From positions 1 through 26,384 of the forward strand of contig CALOBA010000005.1 in assembly GCA_942491465.1 (NCBI GenBank): a stretch of DNA of 26,384 nt, read 5' to 3'. Source of the stretch: CALOBA01 sp942491465 (GTDB lineage: Bacteria; Pseudomonadota; Gammaproteobacteria; Chromatiales; Chromatiaceae). Numbering within the stretch: the stretch's first letter is position 1; the number at the start of each line of letters is the position of its first letter. This document shows positions 8,000 to 15,204 of the stretch, one piece after another. The position numbers and the translations under genes were made by a program. The notes under the pieces were generated by a model. It worked only from the letters and a program-made list of their open reading frames with translations. It had not been told where the DNA came from and searched no databases.

Positions 8000-8019
8000 T
8001 ACTGTCTTTTTTAACAGTA
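8000..8019 (-). promoter_or_regulatory. LexA (SOS) operator of dnaE2
   Basis: TACTGTCTTTTTTAACAGTA fits the gammaproteobacterial LexA consensus TACTGT-N8-ACAGTA, with CTGT at 8002-8005 and ACAG at 8014-8017 (CTG-N10-CAG). It ends 19 nt before the dnaE2 start. A -10-like TATACT (minus strand, 8016-8021) overlaps it, so LexA binding would block RNA polymerase directly. It supports DNA-damage induction of dnaE2. Confidence 0.92.
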
Positions 8020-8247
8020 TAGGCGGCTTTGCCGAGCAAGTCCCTCCCACAAGTCGATCTTTTCGTGGCACTCGGCCAGGGCGAGGGGGCCATCGGCGCC
8101 GTCGAGGTCAGCGAAGGATGCGATGCAGGGAAGAGATCGTCGCGCCGGCTCGGGATGTGGCGGTAGAGGCCGAATGTCTCGCCGGGCCAACACAAGGGGC
8201 CAAGTCTTGCATGACACCAGGGGATGATGCTTGATTGCGAGACCTGA

Positions 8248-8463
8248 CGCCGCACCAGCTTGGCGGCACTGCTGGCGCGGGCGCGCTACGACGTCGCCCG
8301 GCAGCTGCTGCGCGACACCCGGCTTCCAGTGCAGGACATCGCCTGCATCCTCGGCTACGCCGGCACGGCGCCCTTCACCAGCGCCTTCCGACGCTGGTCG
8401 GGCACCACCGCCGCGCGCTGGCGCGGGCGGCCGGGAACCGAAGCAATTTGTCGCGAATTGTGA
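8248..8463 (+). pseudogene. AraC-family regulator, C-terminal helix-turn-helix stump
   Basis: The open stretch after a TGA at 8245-8247 codes for RRTSLAALLARARYDVARQ, LLRDTRLPVQDIACILGYAG, then TAPFTSAFRRWSGTTAARWR, ending at a TGA (8461-8463). This is the second half of an AraC/XylS DNA-binding domain: the ARxxxAxxLL helix, the IAxxLGYxxxxxFxxAFRRWxGxxPxxxR signature. The sensor domain and first helices are missing, and no start codon other than TTG/CTG exists, so it cannot make a working regulator. The 8020-8247 spacer shows no recognisable gene or remainder of the N-terminal domain, so the loss is a deletion rather than simple point decay. Confidence 0.8.
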
Positions 8464-8479
8464 CTCCTGCGCCGAGGGC

Positions 8480-8647
8480 ATGGTCTAAGGCGATTGCCGG
8501 AAACTTTCATACCAGATGACGCAGGATTGACGTTCGCCTTCAAGGAGGGCTGGCGAGAGCTGAGCTCGCTATGTGACCGCCAGCCCGACGCCGAAGGCGG
8601 GCGTCAAGACAAGTCAGATGGTATGAAAGTTGACAGAAATGGTCTAA
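8480..8647. mobile_element. palindromic foldback / MITE-like element
   Basis: AACTTTCATACCA (8502-8514) and TGGTATGAAAGTT (8619-8631) are a perfect 13-bp inverted repeat. The symmetry extends inward: TTGACG then CGCCTTC on the left (8528-8540) pairs with GAAGGCG then CGTCAA on the right, and GGGCTGGCG (8547-8555) pairs with CGCCAGCCC (8577-8585). Only about 20 nt remain unpaired in the middle, so roughly 130 bp can fold into one long imperfect hairpin. The 9-mer ATGGTCTAA lies on both sides in the same orientation (8480-8488 and 8639-8647), resembling a target duplication, though it is separated from the repeat tips by 13 and 7 nt. There is no coding capacity. It sits between the AraC stump and the lipoprotein gene. 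Confidence 0.65.
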
Positions 8648-8686
8648 ATTCCCAGGCACCGACAGCAACCGCGCCCGAGGAAACCG

Positions 8687-9073
8687 ATGTCCCCCCGACC
8701 GAATCCCAAATCGAGCCATCATCGCACCACGCCCCTTGCCCCCATCGCCAAGCTCACCGCCGCCGGCCTGCTCTGCCTGCTCGCAGGCTGCGCATCCTCC
8801 GGCGGCAGCGGCGACGACAGCATCTCCGGCTTCGACCAGATCACCCTGGCCCCCGGCGACACCGGGACCTGCAACTCCAGCCCCTGCACCGTGTTTCTGA
8901 AGATGCCCGCCGGCACGGGCAGCTACAGGGTCATGAGCAGCAGCGACGGTCGCGTCGGCGACTATCCGGCGGGCAAGACGGTCAAGCTCGGCAGCTTCTG
9001 GAGCACCCAAGCCTTCACCATCGAGGGCATGGACGCGCCCAAGGCCTACGCCTACATCCCCGACCAGCCCTGA
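8687..9073 (+). CDS. small predicted lipoprotein of unknown function
   Basis: 128 residues. A positively charged N-terminus (with K22) precedes a hydrophobic stretch and the lipobox LLAGC, so Cys35 is the predicted lipidated residue. Ala at +2 points to the outer membrane. The mature 94 residues begin with a Ser/Gly/Asp linker. A region with TCNSSPCTVFLKMPAG follows (C62 and C67 could form a disulfide), then GSYRVMSSSDGRVGDYPAGK, ending in AYAYIPDQP. I recognise no domain; the alternating pattern looks like a small beta-rich fold. ATG at 8687 is preceded by GAGGAA at good spacing, fixing the start. It is monocistronic, between the foldback element and the arylsulfatase relic. Confidence 0.8.
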   Translation: MSPRPNPKSSHHRTTPLAPIAKLTAAGLLCLLAGCASSGGSGDDSISGFDQITLAPGDTGTCNSSPCTVFLKMPAGTGSYRVMSSSDGRVGDYPAGKTVKLGSFWSTQAFTIEGMDAPKAYAYIPDQP

Positions 9074-9164
9074 CCAGGCAGCTCACTGCCCTTCAGGACG
9101 ATACACCGCCGGGCACGCCGGGCAGCATCCTCCAACCCAACCACCATCATTGCAGAGCATTCTC

Positions 9165-10179
9165 ATGTTGCACTTCAAGACTTGTGCGGGGGCAACGCCC
9201 CGGCGCATGGCCGCGGGCCTGCTCCTCTCCTGCGCGCTGCTCGCGGCTGCGGCCGACGACTAGGGCGCACGCCGCCATGCCGAGGGCGCCTACGACGCGT
9301 CCACCGCGACCTACACCGTCGCCAAGGACGACGACCTCGAGGCGATCGCCGCGCGCTTCGGCACGACCTTGGCCGACTTCGCCTACACCTTCGACGCCGA
9401 GAACGCCGAGGCCCCGTCGCGCCACACCACCCAGTACTTCGAGATGATGGGGCAATGGGCGCTCTATCACGACGGCTGGCTGCTGAGCACCAAGGTCAAC
9501 CGCGCGCCCTGGCAGGCCTTCCAGGCCGCCAACGCGGACCCGCTCAACAACCAGGTGTTCCAGCTCTACAACCTGAACGAGAACTTCAACCAGTCCGTGG
9601 ACATCGCCGCGGACCACCCGGACAAGGTCAAGGCGATGCGGGCGATGTTCCTGGAGGAGGCCAAGCAGTACCAGGTGCTGCCGCTCAGCGCCTCGGTGGC
9701 CGCGCGGGTCGCCGCACCGCGCCCGAGCCTCACCGCGGGCCTGAACGAGCTGGTCTACACCCGGCCCATGACCGGCTTGCCCCAGGGCGACGCCCCCTAC
9801 CTGCTCAACACCTCCTACACCATCAGCGCGGACATCACCGTGCCCGAGGGCGGTGCCGAGGGCATGATCGTCACCTCCGGCGGGCGCTTCGCCGGCTGGG
9901 GCTTCTATCTGCTCGACGGCAAGCCGGTGTTCAACTGGAACCTGCTGAACCTGGAATGGGTGAAATGGGAAGGCCCGGATGCGCTCACGCCCGGACAGCA
10001 CAACGTCGAGTTCGCATTCGAGTACGACGGCCTGGGCCTCGGCACCATCGCCTACAACAGCTTCGCCGGTGTCGGCAAGGGCGGCACGGGCCGGCTCAAG
10101 GTGGACGGCAAGGTGGTCGCCGGAGGACATCGAGAAGCTGGAGACGGGCATGAAGAAGGCAGCCCTCGGTATCCAGTAG
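9165..10179 (+). pseudogene. arylsulfatase remnant with LysM-like N-terminus, multiply disrupted
   Basis: ATG at 9165 begins a signal peptide (RRMAAGLLLSCALLAAA) that hits an in-frame TAG at 9261, probably from CAG. The same frame then reads a LysM-like segment (YTVAKDDDLEAIAARFGTT) and, with no intervening catalytic domain, the C-terminal part of a large arylsulfatase: PSRHTTQYFEMMGQWALYHD, VFQLYNLNENFNQSVD, YTISADITVPEGGAEGMIV, GGTGRLKVDGKVV. The sulfatase CxPxR site and metal-binding residues are absent, so several hundred codons were deleted near 9365-9375. A second deletion with frameshift near 10120 joins to EDIEKLETGMKKAALGIQ, stop 10177-10179, which looks like the original C-terminus. 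The gene therefore has one nonsense codon and two deletions. Confidence 0.75.
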
Positions 10180-10198
10180 CGCGGAACGCGAAGACGCT

Positions 10199-10229
10199 TC
10201 CGCCGGGCTTGGGTGAAAAGCCCGGCGGA
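10199..10229 (+). terminator. strong GC hairpin after the arylsulfatase relic
   Basis: TCCGCCGGGCTT (10199-10210) pairs perfectly with AAGCCCGGCGGA (10218-10229) around a 7-nt loop. It lies 20 nt after the relic's final stop, where a terminator would be expected. No T-run follows (the next bases are TGCAAAAAGG), so intrinsic termination may be weak. The stretch from here to 10518 holds no recognisable gene. Confidence 0.55.
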
Positions 10230-10518
10230 TGCAAAAAGGGGAACGCGCCTCCGAACACCCGATCCACTGTTACTAGCCGCCGGCGACCGCATCCAGCAGC
10301 GCCTGTCGGCGCGGACCTACGCCAGCAGTTCTGAAGCCCCTCGCCGACTCCCACAGCCGGGGTTGACCGCGAAGACCCGGAGATGCGGGGTCGACCCGAC
10401 CGCACAGCCAAGGCGACCCGTGATAGTCTCACGGCAACACAACGGCGGTTCGGAGTTTGGGCTGCAATCGCCCTATCGCATCGCTCAACTCCGCTCAGAC
10501 GATCAGCAGCCGGAACCA

Positions 10519-11730
10519 GTGGGCAGTCTCACCTACATCGAAGCGCAGAACTTCTTGAGCCTGGCGAAGGTTCGTGTCGATCTTGGACCGCTCAACGTGC
10601 TCGTCGGCCCGAACGGGGCAGGCAAGACCAACCTGTTGCGCACCATCGAATTCCTCGGCGAGACCGCACGCACGGACTTGATTCCGGCGGTGAGCCGGTT
10701 CGGCGGCTTCGATGCGCTGTTTTTTCGCGGAGACATCGGCAGGCGTCCCCGCAGCATCAGGCTGGCCATCGGTGCACAGATGACGCGCTACGCGAGCGCC
10801 AATGCCCCTGACGAATACGTACTGGCGTTCTGGAGGCTTGGCCCGGTCAAGCGCCGGACTGACCGGCGCGAGATGTTTCAGCGCACCGAGTCCTTTACGT
10901 TCAAGCGCACCAGTGGCCGGGGTCGGAGAATCAACATTAACGGCGCTCACGTGGACTTCGCGGATGATTCTAAAGGTGGAGCCCAGGGCCGTCTGAATTT
11001 GGATGCCGTATCGTCTGGATTGTCTACCTTGCGCCGACTGGGAAAACAATACGGTGCCGATCAGGTCGACGAGCTGGCAACCCTCCTCGATTCCTTTCGT
11101 GTCTTCGAGCCGAATGTCGCCAAGGCACGCCAGCCCAATCGGTCCGCCACCGGGAAGACGGTCCGCCTCGCCTCCGACGCATCGAACCTCGCGGCCTATG
11201 TGGCGTGGCTCGGGGAGGTGCATCCGGATGTCTTCGAGGCCCTGGTGGATGACTTGCGCTACGTTGCACCGGGGCTCACCGAGCTGCGCCTGGTGCCGCT
11301 CGGCGGCGCCGGGCCGGGCGTGTCGATAGAGATCGCAGAGCAGGGGCTGCGCGGGACGACGCCGCTCGCGGCCGCGTCCTTCGGCACGATTCGGGCGCTG
11401 GCGCTGCTGGCCATGTTGCACGACCCAGACCCACCCAAGCTGACCTGCGTCGAGGAGGTGGATCATGGGCTGCACCCCTATGCGCTGGACCGTATTGTCG
11501 ATCGTCTGCGCGATGCCAGCGCCCGCACCCAGATCCTTGCCGCGACCCATTCCCCAGCGTTGGTGAATCGGCTGCGCTCCTCGGAGCTGATCGTCTGCGA
11601 GCGCGACCCGGAAACCGGGGCATCGCGCATCCCAGCGATCGCTCCCGCTGTCGTGCGCAAGATGTGCGATGAGGAGGAACTGCGTCTGGGTGAGCTTTGG
11701 TTCTCCGGTGCCCTGGGTGGGGTCATTTAA
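10519..11730 (+). CDS. AAA/ABC-type ATPase (AAA_21, OLD/RecF-like), putative defence protein
   Basis: 403 residues from the GTG at 10519. An N-terminal strand IEAQNFLSL leads to LGPLNVLVGPNGAGKTNLL (Walker A 30-37). A middle insert of about 200 residues follows, including FKRTSGRGRRININGAHVDF. The C-terminal lobe has FGTIRALALLAML, Walker B LTCVEEVDHGLHP (~308-320, Glu in place of the usual Asp-Glu, as often in this family) and the H-motif ILAATHSPALV. These ATPases pair with Toprim nucleases in OLD-type and related anti-phage systems. The open frame extends upstream to 10213, but those ~100 codons lack protein character and the domain begins at once from GTG, so GTG is preferred despite a weak ribosome site. 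The stop is 1 nt before the next ATG, implying translational coupling. Confidence 0.85.
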   Translation: MGSLTYIEAQNFLSLAKVRVDLGPLNVLVGPNGAGKTNLLRTIEFLGETARTDLIPAVSRFGGFDALFFRGDIGRRPRSIRLAIGAQMTRYASANAPDEYVLAFWRLGPVKRRTDRREMFQRTESFTFKRTSGRGRRININGAHVDFADDSKGGAQGRLNLDAVSSGLSTLRRLGKQYGADQVDELATLLDSFRVFEPNVAKARQPNRSATGKTVRLASDASNLAAYVAWLGEVHPDVFEALVDDLRYVAPGLTELRLVPLGGAGPGVSIEIAEQGLRGTTPLAAASFGTIRALALLAMLHDPDPPKLTCVEEVDHGLHPYALDRIVDRLRDASARTQILAATHSPALVNRLRSSELIVCERDPETGASRIPAIAPAVVRKMCDEEELRLGELWFSGALGGVI

Positions 11731-11731
11731 C

Positions 11732-12224
11732 ATGGCGAAGCCCGTGGTGATCCTGGTGTTCGGCGAAGACGGGAACGACACCGCCGCCATCAAGGAGCTC
11801 ATTCTCGCCTTGCGACAAGATGTCGACCGAGTCGAGACCCGTCGCACGCCACTCGTACTGGTCAAGGGAAAGGACAAGGCACGCGACCGGAAGAACCTCG
11901 CGGAGATTGCGCGGGTTGTCAGAGCGGATCAGCGCCGTGGCAGGCACTGCATCGTGGTCGCCCATCGCGACTGTGATGCGGTCGAGCCGGCCCATGAGCC
12001 AATCGCCGAAGCACTGGAGCAGGGTCTCCTCGATCAAGGCATCACACAGGCGGTCGCCGCGGCGCCGGCCTGGGAGATCGAGGCTTGGTGGTTCCTGTGG
12101 CCGGAAGCCGCGCTGGCTGTCAATTCGAAGTGGCAGCGCCCGCAGCCAACCATTCGAGAGCCCCGATGCCCGCGCCAAGCACCGGGTAGTGGAAAGCTCA
12201 GTGAAGATGCTTTTTCCGGGTTGA
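11732..12224 (+). pseudogene. Toprim-like (DUF4276/OLD-type) nuclease partner, frameshifted and 3'-truncated
   Basis: ATG at 11732 follows the ATPase stop by one base. The first ~140 residues look sound: VVILVFGEDGNDTAAI (Glu12), then HCIVVAHRDCDAVE (Asp80-x-Asp82), the Glu and DxD pattern of a Toprim fold, then AAPAWEIEAWWFLWPEA, a WEIEAW motif typical of DUF4276-like proteins. Near 12150 the frame turns into low-information sequence running to 12412, antisense to the neighbouring EAL gene. A shift there instead gives FESPDARAKHRVVESSVKML and a stop at 12222-12224. Either way the usual ~200-230-residue C-terminus is lost where the convergent gene ends (12198). If active, it would be the nuclease arm of the ATPase module. 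Family call moderate, damage call moderate. Confidence 0.6.
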
Positions 12225-14684
12225 ATCCAGGGCAATCGTGGGTGTCCTGCACAGCTCGACCCATGGTTCGGCCGCCGCTGCGGTCATCGGCTCCGCGAGC
12301 TGGAATCCCTGTGCTTGATCGCACCCGAGCTCGCGCATCAGGTCCTTCTGGGCGTCGGTCTCGATCCCCTCGGCAACCACGGCGCAGCCCATGGTCGAGG
12401 CCAGCGCGATGATGCCCTGAACGACCTCCTGGGAGCGAAACACGTTTGACGCCCCCTCGATCAAACCAATGTCGATCTTGATGAACACCGGCTCCAGCTG
12501 ACCCAACAGCCGCAGGGACGAGGCGCCTGATCCGAAATCGTCCACCCCAATCTGCACGCCGAGTCCGCGCAGGTCGCGCAGCGCGGTGCAGGCCGATTCC
12601 AGGTACTTCTCCAGCAGATCCTCGGCGATCTCCAGGCGAATGGACGTCGGGTCAACGCTGTAGGCCGCCAACGCCCGCTCGATCTGAGCGGTCAGGCGCT
12701 GATGGGCCAACTGCTGACGGGAGATGTTGATCGAAACGAATGCCCCCGGCGCCCAATGCCCGGCCCGTTGCCAGCGCACGATCTGGGCAAAGGCCTGATC
12801 GATCACCCAGGCGCCGATATCCGCCCCCAGGTCCATCTCGTCGGCCAGGCGGACGAACTCCGCGGCCGGCAAGGTGCCCCGCTCGGGATGATGCCAACGC
12901 AGCAATGCTTCGAAACCAACAGGCCGCGCGGTGCAAAGGGCGAACACGGGCTGGTAGTAGAGCTCCAGCTCACCGCGCTCCAACACCCCCAACAGCGCCT
13001 CACGCAGACTCGAGCGGTCATCCGCCTGCGCCCGCATAGCGGGGGTAAACTCCTCGACCCGCCCGCCGCCATGGCGTTTGGCGGTGTAGAGCGCGATGGC
13101 CGCATCGGCAATCACGTCGTCGACGGTGCGATAGGCGCCGGACAGCGGGACCACGCCGACACTCGCGCGCACCGCAACCCCCTCCGTGCCGCTCCATACC
13201 GGTTCTTTGAGACGCTCGACTACCGTATGCGCCGCCCCCAGGACCTCGGCCCGCCGCGAGGGACATTCCATCAACAGGACGAACTCGTCGCCCCCGAATC
13301 GACCCAGGGCGCGCTTGTTCACGGCGAGCGCGTTCAGCGCCGAGGCCACGCTGCGCAATACATCGTCCCCAACGGCGTGACCAAAGCGGTCATTGATACG
13401 CTTGAAGCCGTCCAGATCGATGAACAGCAGCCCGCAGGCGTCCTCGGAGTCCCGCAGCAATCTCAGCACATCCTCGATCTCTTCGCGCAAACGAAACCGG
13501 TTTGCTGTCCCGGTCAAGGCATCGTGGTTGGCGGCATACACGAGCTTACGCTGCAAGGTCTTGTGCTCATCATTGAAACGGATCAGCAGTGCGATCAGCC
13601 AGGCCGACGACTCAACCAGGGTTGCGACCGGCATCGCGATCGCTACGGCGGCACCGATGCCGGCACCTGGTGTCACGACCGGGAGGGCTTGCAGGAGCGC
13701 GGCAAACAGCATCGCCGCCAAGCCGGCGGCAAACCAGCGCGCGGCGGACTGGCGGCGGCGCAGTCGCTCGATCAGGACCGCCATCGCCACCACCACCACC
13801 ACGATGAACGCGATCATGCTGATGCGATAGAGCACCGGCAGAACATACGACCCCGCAAAGCCCAACAGCATTAAGGCGCTCGCAACCATCAGCGCGACCC
13901 TTGCCACCCCCTTTGGCTCGAGGAACGCGATCATCATCAGGCTCATGAAGAACAGGACTGCGACGAGCCACGCCACATGCTCGAGGCGGAAATAATCGGG
14001 CCCCGGCCAGAACGGAAAATAGGCGGGCCCGAGGCCCGTCATCTCCGCCTGATAGAAGAATATCGCTGCGATGTACAGGGCGTAGGCAACGGCGGTCGCA
14101 TTGCGCCGCCACAACGCAAGACCGGAGCCCAAGATCAGCAAGATCGTCAGCATACCCATGTAGACGCCGCCAAACGTCCACAGCCAGGCGCTGAACCTCC
14201 CGAAGGCCTGTCGGTCCATGACGCCCAGCCACGGCAGCGCCGTCTTGGTATCGATGACGACGGCAAGCACGGGGGTCTTGCCGAGCTCGAGCGGCAACGC
14301 GCTATTGGCCAGCGGACTCCAAACGCTGCGCGCGGACATCGGCAAGAGCCGTCCGGATTCGCCGACATGGATGCAGCCGCGTGCGTCCTGCGACAGGATC
14401 AGCAGGCGTTCGACGATGGTGTCTTTGGAGAAGGCGATGCGCTCGGTCTTGGCCCGCGGCTCGACATCGAGGACGAACTCGCCCTGCAACGCGCCGGGGG
14501 GGATCGTCGGAATGACGATCTCGGGGCAGTCCGCGGGGGCCTGCTCGGCCAAGGCCCGGTAGAGCGCCAGCGACGTCGGCGCGCCGCCATCCGCATCGTC
14601 GAGCGGCTGAGCAAACGCCGACGCGCAGCCCAGCACACAGGCGGCGGCCAAGACGACGCCGAGCAAAAAAATATGATGCCGCAC
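12198..14684 (-). CDS. 7TM-anchored GGDEF-EAL cyclic-di-GMP enzyme
   Basis: About 828 residues from the GTG at 14682-14684. This start places a signal peptide (HHIFLLGVVLAAACVLGC, SAFA cleavage) at the N-terminus behind a GAGGG site. An ATG at 14804 would add 40 unlikely residues. A ~130-residue periplasmic domain is followed by seven membrane helices (~165-375, 7TMR-DISM type). Next is a GGDEF domain (NHDALTGTANR, FIDLDGFKRIND, RFGGDEFVLL), then an EAL domain (FEALLRWHHPERG, NISRQQLAH, RLEIAEDLLEK, DDFGSGASSL, VFIKID, VVAEGIET, QGFQLAEP). Active-site residues of both domains are present, so it may make and break c-di-GMP. The RxxD inhibitory site before GGDEF is missing. The ligand is unknown. 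It converges on the Toprim-like gene. Confidence 0.93.
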   Translation of the reverse strand: MRHHIFLLGVVLAAACVLGCASAFAQPLDDADGGAPTSLALYRALAEQAPADCPEIVIPTIPPGALQGEFVLDVEPRAKTERIAFSKDTIVERLLILSQDARGCIHVGESGRLLPMSARSVWSPLANSALPLELGKTPVLAVVIDTKTALPWLGVMDRQAFGRFSAWLWTFGGVYMGMLTILLILGSGLALWRRNATAVAYALYIAAIFFYQAEMTGLGPAYFPFWPGPDYFRLEHVAWLVAVLFFMSLMMIAFLEPKGVARVALMVASALMLLGFAGSYVLPVLYRISMIAFIVVVVVAMAVLIERLRRRQSAARWFAAGLAAMLFAALLQALPVVTPGAGIGAAVAIAMPVATLVESSAWLIALLIRFNDEHKTLQRKLVYAANHDALTGTANRFRLREEIEDVLRLLRDSEDACGLLFIDLDGFKRINDRFGHAVGDDVLRSVASALNALAVNKRALGRFGGDEFVLLMECPSRRAEVLGAAHTVVERLKEPVWSGTEGVAVRASVGVVPLSGAYRTVDDVIADAAIALYTAKRHGGGRVEEFTPAMRAQADDRSSLREALLGVLERGELELYYQPVFALCTARPVGFEALLRWHHPERGTLPAAEFVRLADEMDLGADIGAWVIDQAFAQIVRWQRAGHWAPGAFVSINISRQQLAHQRLTAQIERALAAYSVDPTSIRLEIAEDLLEKYLESACTALRDLRGLGVQIGVDDFGSGASSLRLLGQLEPVFIKIDIGLIEGASNVFRSQEVVQGIIALASTMGCAVVAEGIETDAQKDLMRELGCDQAQGFQLAEPMTAAAAEPWVELCRTPTIALDSTRKKHLH

Positions 14685-15042
14685 CAAGACCCTCGCGAAG
14701 CAACTACCTGCACTGAACGACGGATAGGGAATCCGTCCGCCTCTGCGCGTGCAGCCACGCCCGCGTGCGGGGATCGTAGCGAGGGTTCGATGATCGGTCA
14801 ACACAACTTGTAGCCGCCCATGCGAGCAACCGATGGAGCAGGCAGGCGGACGCTGGGGCGAGTTCGGCGCGTCACCGAAAAGGGATGCTCAGACGGAGAC
14901 ACGGCGACACGGAGGTAGAAAGGCGAGCGGTTTGCGGGCGACGTGCCTAGGCGAGTGAGGTGGATCAGGTGCGTTGGGGGCGCCGTCGTCGCAGATCCGG
15001 AATTTGAACCACGAAGAGCACGAAGGATCGGTCCAGGAAGAG

Positions 15043-15135
15043 GGAACTACGAAACACGCGAAAAACGCGAAAAAGGACCCTAAAGCCCGTCCATCCACCT
15101 CCCCCTTTCGTGTCTTTCGCGTGTTTCTCAGTTCC
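15043..15135. repeat. 30-bp inverted repeat of ACGAAACACGCGAAA type in the 14805-15204 spacer
   Basis: Arm one (15043-15072, starting GGAACTACGAAACACGCG) and arm two (15106-15135, minus strand starting GGAACTGAGAAACACGCG) match at about 25 of 30 positions around a 33-nt spacer. Related strings AACCACGAAGAGCACGAAGG (15008-15027) and GGAGACACGGCGACACGGAG (14896-14915) occur upstream. Such CACGAAG-rich repeats are dispersed in many environmental bacterial genomes. The rest of 14805-15204 shows no gene. A loose 7-bp pair (CCTACGC 15178-15184, GCGTAGG 15209-15215) spans the nifS stop. Confidence 0.6.
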
Positions 15136-15204
15136 GAAACGGTGATCGGAGGACGCCCGGGCATCCCTGCCTTCCGACCTACGCCGGGGCTGCTTGCCGA
15201 GGAC

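Noticed and set aside
8011..8481. Minus-strand open frame upstream of dnaE2 as an imuB or imuA remnant
   Set aside because: It is antisense to the AraC stump over much of its length and shows no ImuA/ImuB or Y-family motif.
8630..8660. TTGACA followed by TAAATT as a promoter for the lipoprotein gene
   Set aside because: The spacing between the two hexamers is only about 9 nt, far from 17, and the TTGACA belongs partly to the inverted repeat.
10213..10518. N-terminal extension of the ATPase
   Set aside because: The ~100 codons lack hydrophobic or domain pattern and include the terminator-like hairpin; the AAA domain begins right after the GTG at 10519.
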